IMG/VR virus record: IMGVR_UViG_3300044949_001271
Span: 1 to 22,783 of that record
Source of the DNA: a virus
Reading direction: 5' to 3' (one strand)
DNA length: 22,783 nucleotides
The notes under the pieces were generated by a model that had not been told where the DNA came from, did not search any database, and worked only from the letters and a program-made list of their open reading frames with translations. How positions within the stretch are numbered: position 1 is the first letter of the stretch; the number at the start of each line of letters is the position of its first letter. Below, in pieces: positions 18,801 to 22,783 of the stretch. The translations under genes and the position numbers were made by a program.

Positions 18801-21139
18801 CCAAGGAAGAACTCGACCGTTTGATCGCCAAGATGACGCCGACTGAGAAGTCGGAGTTTTTTGCCTTGATCGCGGCTGAGAAGAAAGAGCCGGTGTTCAA
18901 GGACGTGGCGTTTAAGGCGCAGACGGCGTTCTTGGAAGATCCGGCTCGCATGAAGGTGGTGCTGTGTACGCGCCGCTCGGGCAAGTCGTATGGCGCTGGC
19001 TTGATGCTAATGCGGGATGCGTATGAGACACCCAACGTGTCGTGCTTGTACGTGGCGCTGACGCGGGCGTCTGCCAAGCGGATCATGTGGAAGGACGTGC
19101 TGAAGACGATTGACCGTGAGCAGGCGCTTGGGTGCCGGTTCAACGAGACTGAGTTGTCGGTGACGCTGCCCAACGGGAGCATGATTTACCTGCTGGGCAT
19201 GGACGCGGACGAGCAGGAAAAGGACAAGGCGCTCGGTCAGAAGTTCAAGAGCGTGGTGATCGATGAGGCTGCGTCCTACGGCGTGGACTTGCATGAGATG
19301 GTGTACGGCATTTTGAAGCCGGCGACGGCTGACTATCGCGGCACGATTGCGATGATCGGAACTCCCGGCAACATGAAGCGCGGGTTGTTTTACGACCTGA
19401 CGAAGGGCCAAGTGCCGGGGGAGTCGGGTCGCTGGGAGAAGATGGGCTGGAGCGGCCATCGCTGGACGGCGTTCGACAATCCGCATATGGCGGACAAGTG
19501 GAAGGCAGAGATTGAGGACTTGAAGTTGGCGAACCCGCTGATCGAGGAAACGCCGCTGTTTCAGCAGCACTACTTGGGCAAGTGGGTGATCGACGACAGC
19601 AACCTTGTGTACCGTTTTGACTACGAGAAGAACACGTTTGACGAGTTGCCGGCGATCACCAAGAAGGGGCGCTGGCACTATGTGCTGGGCATTGACCTTG
19701 GGTTCAACGACCCGACTGCGTGGGTGGTGTGCGCGTATCACGACAGCGACCGGACCCTGTACGTGCTCGGGGCGCACAAGAAGGACAAGTGCGACATCAC
19801 CGAGGTCGCGGACCAAACGCGCAAGTTGATGGGACGCTTTGACTTTGATCGGATCGTGATCGACAACGCCAACAAGCAGGCGGTTGAGGAGATGCGGCGT
19901 CGGCATGACATCCCGCTTGTGGGCGCAGAGAAGGCGGGCAAGGCTGACTTTATGGAACTGATGAACGGCGACTTTGTGAGTGCGCGGATCAAGTTGCACA
20001 AGAAGGCGGCTGCGCCGTTGATTGACGAGTACTCGCAACTGATCTGGGACGACCGGAGCCAGAGGCGCGAAGAGCATCCTGGGTGTGCCAACCACGCTTG
20101 TTTTGTGGACGGCACTTTGGTGACAACCGCACGCGGCGATGTGCCGATTGAAACGGTCAACGATCAAGATTGGGTGCTGACCAGAGATGGCTGGCAACCT
20201 GTTGATTGGTGTGCGCCCACGGGAGTGAAGCCGGTTTACAGGCTTGATTTTACTGACGGCAGATCGTTGACCGGGACGGCTGATCATCCTGTTTGGACAG
20301 AGCACGGGTGGAAGCAATTGATTGACTTGACCGCAACAGACGTATTTGTTACGTCAGTTGCACCATGCGAAAAGAATACACCAAAGGCAAGGCTGAAACC
20401 GTGGAGTGGAACGGGCTTGTTTGGCGAAGGTGGCCTGAGTCCACAAGGCGCAGTGATCGCGTCTACTTCAAGAACCACACGACATGGCTACACCGAGCCG
20501 TTTGGGAGCATCACAACGGACCCGTACCCAAGGGGTTCCATGTTCACCACAGGGACGGCAACACTCTTAACAACGACATCTCCAATCTGGAATGCGTTGT
20601 ATCCCGCGAGCACCATCGGCACCATCACGCAACCGCTAGCGATGATGTTAAGGCCAAGCGTCGAGCAGGGATTGCCAAGGCGCAGTTGGCAGCGCCTAAG
20701 TGGCACGCTTCTCCAGAAGGCCGTGAGTGGCATCGACAACACGCTAAAGCGGTTGCGGCAAATCGCCCAGACGTGGTGGTTCAATGCGAGGTCTGCGGCA
20801 TTGAGTTCAAGGCCAAGCATTCAACGCGCCGAGTTTGCGGTGGAACGTGTTACGCCAGACGGCACCGCGCGCGTTTGGGCGCTAAGAGTCTCTGGAAAGC
20901 CTGAGTATTTTGCTAACGGCGTGTTGGTGCACAACTGTGACGCGGCGTTGTACGCATGGCGGCACTGCTACGCCTACCTATCGGACATGAGGCAGGACAA
21001 CGGGCTGCGTTACGGCAAGAGCGAAGATGAGTGGATGTTGATGCAGGAGGAGCAAGAGTTGGAGCGACTGCTGCAAGAGAAGCGGAACATGGAAGCGGAG
21101 ATTGAGTTGTACGGCGACCCGCTGGATCAACTGAACTAA
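18797..21139 (+). CDS. terL: Terminase large subunit interrupted by an intein
   Basis: A 780-codon frame from GTG 18797 (GGAGGCGCAGGAG upstream) encodes TerL plus a 279-aa intein; spliced TerL would be 501 aa. The ATPase domain has CTRRSGKSY (Walker A, 57-65) and VVIDEA (Walker B, Asp156-Glu157). The RNase H-like nuclease has LGIDLGFND (Asp300), IVIDNANK (Asp356) and, after the intein, CDAALYAWRHCYAYL (Asp715). Residues 435-713 are the intein, beginning at Cys435 and ending His-Asn before Cys714. The final catalytic aspartate is therefore separated from its domain until splicing, so the uncut precursor should lack nuclease activity. The C-terminal end is a charged coiled coil (MLMQEEQELERLLQEKR). 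Confidence 0.95.
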   Translation: MTKEELDRLIAKMTPTEKSEFFALIAAEKKEPVFKDVAFKAQTAFLEDPARMKVVLCTRRSGKSYGAGLMLMRDAYETPNVSCLYVALTRASAKRIMWKDVLKTIDREQALGCRFNETELSVTLPNGSMIYLLGMDADEQEKDKALGQKFKSVVIDEAASYGVDLHEMVYGILKPATADYRGTIAMIGTPGNMKRGLFYDLTKGQVPGESGRWEKMGWSGHRWTAFDNPHMADKWKAEIEDLKLANPLIEETPLFQQHYLGKWVIDDSNLVYRFDYEKNTFDELPAITKKGRWHYVLGIDLGFNDPTAWVVCAYHDSDRTLYVLGAHKKDKCDITEVADQTRKLMGRFDFDRIVIDNANKQAVEEMRRRHDIPLVGAEKAGKADFMELMNGDFVSARIKLHKKAAAPLIDEYSQLIWDDRSQRREEHPGCANHACFVDGTLVTTARGDVPIETVNDQDWVLTRDGWQPVDWCAPTGVKPVYRLDFTDGRSLTGTADHPVWTEHGWKQLIDLTATDVFVTSVAPCEKNTPKARLKPWSGTGLFGEGGLSPQGAVIASTSRTTRHGYTEPFGSITTDPYPRGSMFTTGTATLLTTTSPIWNALYPASTIGTITQPLAMMLRPSVEQGLPRRSWQRLSGTLLQKAVSGIDNTLKRLRQIAQTWWFNARSAALSSRPSIQRAEFAVERVTPDGTARVWALRVSGKPEYFANGVLVHNCDAALYAWRHCYAYLSDMRQDNGLRYGKSEDEWMLMQEEQELERLLQEKRNMEAEIELYGDPLDQLN
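20099..20935 (+). mobile_element. Intein in terL (protein-splicing element)
   Basis: Block A starts CFVDGTLVTTARGDVPIE with Cys1 (20099-20101). Block B is GTADHPVW with the Thr-x-x-His motif. The C-terminal blocks read ARVWALRVSGKPEYFANG and GVLVHN, followed by the +1 Cys (20936-20938). All nucleophiles for splicing are present. Only about 85 N-terminal and 30 C-terminal residues look like a mini-intein. The middle (about residues 523-682 of the precursor) is Ser/Thr/Arg/Pro-rich and is the out-of-frame reading of the nested HNH gene. Base content dips locally: 20341-20400 is 45% GC against 57% for 19621-19680. Confidence 0.92.
20365..20904 (+). CDS. HNH homing endonuclease nested in the terL intein, different frame
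   Basis: A 179-aa protein from ATG 20365. The HNH core is VHHRDGNTLNNDISNLE (residues 60-76), preceded by YFKNHTTWLHRAVWEHHNG and followed by the His-rich CVVSREHHRHHHA. A C-terminal zinc module (CEVC at 141-144; CGGTC at 158-162) and basic tail ARRHRARLGAK suit DNA recognition. It is read one frame off from TerL, entirely within the intein. An in-frame TGA about 35 bases upstream prevents extension, and no good Shine-Dalgarno is visible before the ATG, so expression could be by weak initiation or by -1 slippage from the intein frame. It would cut intein-free terL alleles to spread the intein; that is inference from the family. Confidence 0.88.
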   Translation: MRKEYTKGKAETVEWNGLVWRRWPESTRRSDRVYFKNHTTWLHRAVWEHHNGPVPKGFHVHHRDGNTLNNDISNLECVVSREHHRHHHATASDDVKAKRRAGIAKAQLAAPKWHASPEGREWHRQHAKAVAANRPDVVVQCEVCGIEFKAKHSTRRVCGGTCYARRHRARLGAKSLWKA

Positions 21140-21193
21140 GCGTCTTGATTGTCAAGCAGTAGTCTTATACCGTCGCCGCGATTGGAGGCCGTT

Positions 21194-21463
21194 GTGGATC
21201 AGCACCAGGTCGAGAAGTGGGTGGGGTTCATGCGCGAGCATGGGCTGAAGCGACTTGCGATCAGCGGCCTTGAGGTTGAACTCGGCGCACCTCCATCGTC
21301 CCACTCAGCAAAAGAAGCCCCAGTGGCAACGCAGGGAGTGTTTGAAGGCGGCGCCGAGTCTTTTTGTGGTTGCGGTCACCAGTGGATTGACCACAGTGAT
21401 GCAGGGTGCTTGATGGGTTGCTCGCACGGTCTTTGCGTGAAGCAGGAGGCGCTGGGTGAGTGA
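21194..21463 (+). CDS. Small protein between terL and portal, with Cys-rich tail
   Basis: An 89-aa protein from GTG 21194, with GGAGG five bases upstream. The N-terminus (EKWVGFMREHGLKRLAISG, LEVELGAPP) matches a short phage pattern seen next to terminase and portal genes in other phages. The C-terminus (CGCGHQWIDHSDAGC, GCSHGLC) has five cysteines and three histidines and probably binds zinc. Function unknown. Confidence 0.7.
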   Translation: MDQHQVEKWVGFMREHGLKRLAISGLEVELGAPPSSHSAKEAPVATQGVFEGGAESFCGCGHQWIDHSDAGCLMGCSHGLCVKQEALGE

Positions 21464-21785
21464 CGACATCAAGCACGACGACGCAGCAATGACGGACGAG
21501 GAGCAGGCGCGGGTCAACTCTCGGGAGCATCTCTGGCGTGCTGCGATGTGGGCGGGATTTGCTCACGCAGAGGAAGTGGTAGCGGCGCTGAAGGCTGGAC
21601 AGCGCCCGTGGTTCAACGAGCTTGCGCCACTGAACGTCAACGAGCGCGTGTTTGTGATGACCCAGATCTGCAAGTACTTCTTCCCCGAGATGACCGGCGA
21701 GAACGAGATCAAGGCCGTCAAGATGCTCGGCAAGTTGTACGGTGTGAAGCGCACGACGCGCATGGAGCGACGCTATGCCCATTGA
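21456..21785 (+). CDS. Small hypothetical protein upstream of portal
   Basis: A 109-aa protein from GTG 21456 (overlaps the previous gene by 8 bp; GGAGG upstream). It has helical stretches (EEQARVNSREHLWRAAMWAG, EVVAALKAGQRPWFNELAPL) and a conserved-looking hydrophobic region (RVFVMTQICKYFFPEMTGE), followed by a basic end. Overlapping the portal start by 11 bp suggests co-translation. No family recognised. Confidence 0.7.
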   Translation: MSDDIKHDDAAMTDEEQARVNSREHLWRAAMWAGFAHAEEVVAALKAGQRPWFNELAPLNVNERVFVMTQICKYFFPEMTGENEIKAVKMLGKLYGVKRTTRMERRYAH

Positions 21786-22783
21786 ATTTCGGGATTTTAC
21801 GATTGGCGGCGAGCGTTCTGGCGTGCCGGACAAGTTGCCGGACAACAAGGAGCGTCGTTGGTGGATGCTGAAGGGTTCCGACGCTGCTGACGTGATCAGC
21901 GGGACGCTGAACCTGATCCGCGACGCGCAGTCGTTCCGGGCCACGCAGTGGATCGTGAGCGCGCGTCTGTACGGCAACCTGGCGCCGACGACGCTTGCGG
22001 GCGTGTCGTTCAGCAAGCTTGCAGCGCAGCAGCCGGCGCTGCGTGACCGCATCTCGTACAACCTTGTGCAGAGCGTTGTGGATACGGTGTGCGCGAAGAT
22101 CACGCGCAACCGTCCCAAGCCGCTGTTCCTCACGTCTGGTGGCGACTACAAGAAGCAGCGTGAAGCCAAGAAGATGAACGCCTTCCTCGACGGCGTGTTC
22201 TACGAGAACTCGACGCATGAAATCGGGATGCAGGTGTTCCGTGACGCTGCCGTCTGGGGCGACGGGTTCATCCATGTGTTCGCCAAGGGTGACCGCGTTT
22301 GCCATGAGCGCGTGATGTCGAGCGAGATCTTTGTGGACGACGTGGAGTCGCTCTACGGGATTCCCCGGCAGATGCATCGCGTCAAGCAGGTGGACCGTCA
22401 GGTGTTGTTCGATATGTTCCCTGACGACGTGGACGTGATTGCTGGAGCCAAGCCCTCGAGGACCGAGGAGGCGGGCCGCAGCATGGTTGCGGACATGATC
22501 ACCGTGCGCGAGTCGTGGCATCTGCCCAGCGGCCCTGGCGCGGATGACGGTAAGCACTGCATCACGATTGACGGAGCGGTGCTGGGCGAGATGGAGCCTT
22601 GGCCGCACTCGTTCTTTCCGTTTGCACGTTGCCAGTGGTCGCCGCGTCTGTACGGGTATTGGGGCCAGGGTCTTGCGGAGCAGTTGCAGAACATCCAGTT
22701 GGAGATCAACAAGCTCCTGTGGGTAATTCAGCGCAGTTTCCATCTGGCCGGCTCGTTTAAGGTGTTCATTGAGAACGGCAGCA
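21775..22783 (+). CDS. Portal protein, C-terminus cut by window edge
   Basis: 336 residues are visible from ATG 21775, read in full without a stop. Features that fit a tailed-phage portal are an N-terminal tryptophan-rich region (KERRWWMLKGS), SYNLVQSVVDTVCAKITRNR, a central beta/alpha region with AVWGDGFIHVFAKGD, and SWHLPSGPGADD followed by SFFPFARCQWSPRLYGYWGQ and GLAEQLQNIQLEINKLLWV. The 'FPF...W......GQGLaeqLq.iQ.eiNkl' stretch is characteristic of portals. The portal forms the dodecameric channel at the capsid vertex that docks the terminase, consistent with its place after terL. Confidence 0.85.
   Translation, partial: MPIEFRDFTIGGERSGVPDKLPDNKERRWWMLKGSDAADVISGTLNLIRDAQSFRATQWIVSARLYGNLAPTTLAGVSFSKLAAQQPALRDRISYNLVQSVVDTVCAKITRNRPKPLFLTSGGDYKKQREAKKMNAFLDGVFYENSTHEIGMQVFRDAAVWGDGFIHVFAKGDRVCHERVMSSEIFVDDVESLYGIPRQMHRVKQVDRQVLFDMFPDDVDVIAGAKPSRTEEAGRSMVADMITVRESWHLPSGPGADDGKHCITIDGAVLGEMEPWPHSFFPFARCQWSPRLYGYWGQGLAEQLQNIQLEINKLLWVIQRSFHLAGSFKVFIENGS

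Noticed and set aside
19007-20317. 436-codon open frame on the minus strand opposite terL
   Set aside because: It lies entirely antisense to the TerL domains with recognised motifs. Its composition (His/Arg/Leu/Val-rich, no domain) is typical of an antisense shadow in GC-rich DNA.
21261-22133. 290-codon minus-strand frame
   Set aside because: Covers parts of three rightward genes in antisense; no ribosome site or domain.
21718-22743. 341-codon minus-strand frame opposite the portal
   Set aside because: The plus strand encodes a recognisable portal across the same bases; the antisense translation is Arg/His/Leu-rich with no domain.

Overview
The window is a GC-rich, tightly packed segment of a tailed double-stranded DNA phage or prophage (Caudoviricetes). 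It carries an SSB, a Bet/RecT annealing protein with a RecB/Cas4-like nuclease, a replication initiator with a DnaC-like loader, a RusA-like resolvase, both terminase subunits and the start of a portal. Nearly all genes are small and joined by ATGA, GTGA or TGATG stop/start overlaps. No integrase, CI-type repressor, tRNA, rRNA or CRISPR array was seen. Host and lifestyle cannot be read from this window.

Layout. (1) 1-610, leftward: a partial 'AWxLWGG' family gene and a ribbon-helix-helix regulator with their own candidate promoter. (2) 670-6152, leftward early operon: it starts at a clear promoter (TTGACT-17 nt-TAGAGT, 6220-6192), includes Bet, the nuclease, many small unknowns and SSB, and ends in a strong hairpin terminator (649-611). 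(3) 6347-13712, rightward operon: Cro-like HTH protein, small membrane protein, lambda O-like initiator with 12-bp iterons inside its gene (likely replication origin), DnaC-like ATPase, PP-loop PAPS-reductase-like protein, RusA-like resolvase, zinc-binding and coiled-coil proteins, and a GNAT-like protein. (4) 13743-14716: small terminase subunit, then about 320 bp of non-coding DNA with iterated AAAAGTGCG-like repeats. (5) 14768-17226, leftward accessory cassette: very small proteins, two membrane peptides and a cysteine-rich 228-aa protein. It lies between terS and terL. (6) 17227-17655: divergent control region with direct repeats, a perfect hairpin, an AT tract and a G-quadruplex-like tract. 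(7) 17656-22783, rightward morphogenesis operon: four small genes, terL, two small genes and the portal, which is cut by the window edge.

The most striking element is in terL. The coding region is interrupted by a 279-codon intein (20099-20935) placed one residue before the last catalytic aspartate of the packaging nuclease. The homing endonuclease is not an in-frame intein domain. An HNH endonuclease gene (20365-20904) is written in a different reading frame inside the intein, and the intein frame stays open across it. The last part of the HNH gene overlaps codons of the C-terminal splicing block, so the same bases appear to encode two functional proteins.

Functional reading: the leftward operon supplies recombination and single-strand DNA handling, the rightward operon starts replication from an origin inside its initiator gene and resolves branched DNA, and the last block packages DNA. 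These roles come from recognised families. Most of the small genes have no function I can assign.
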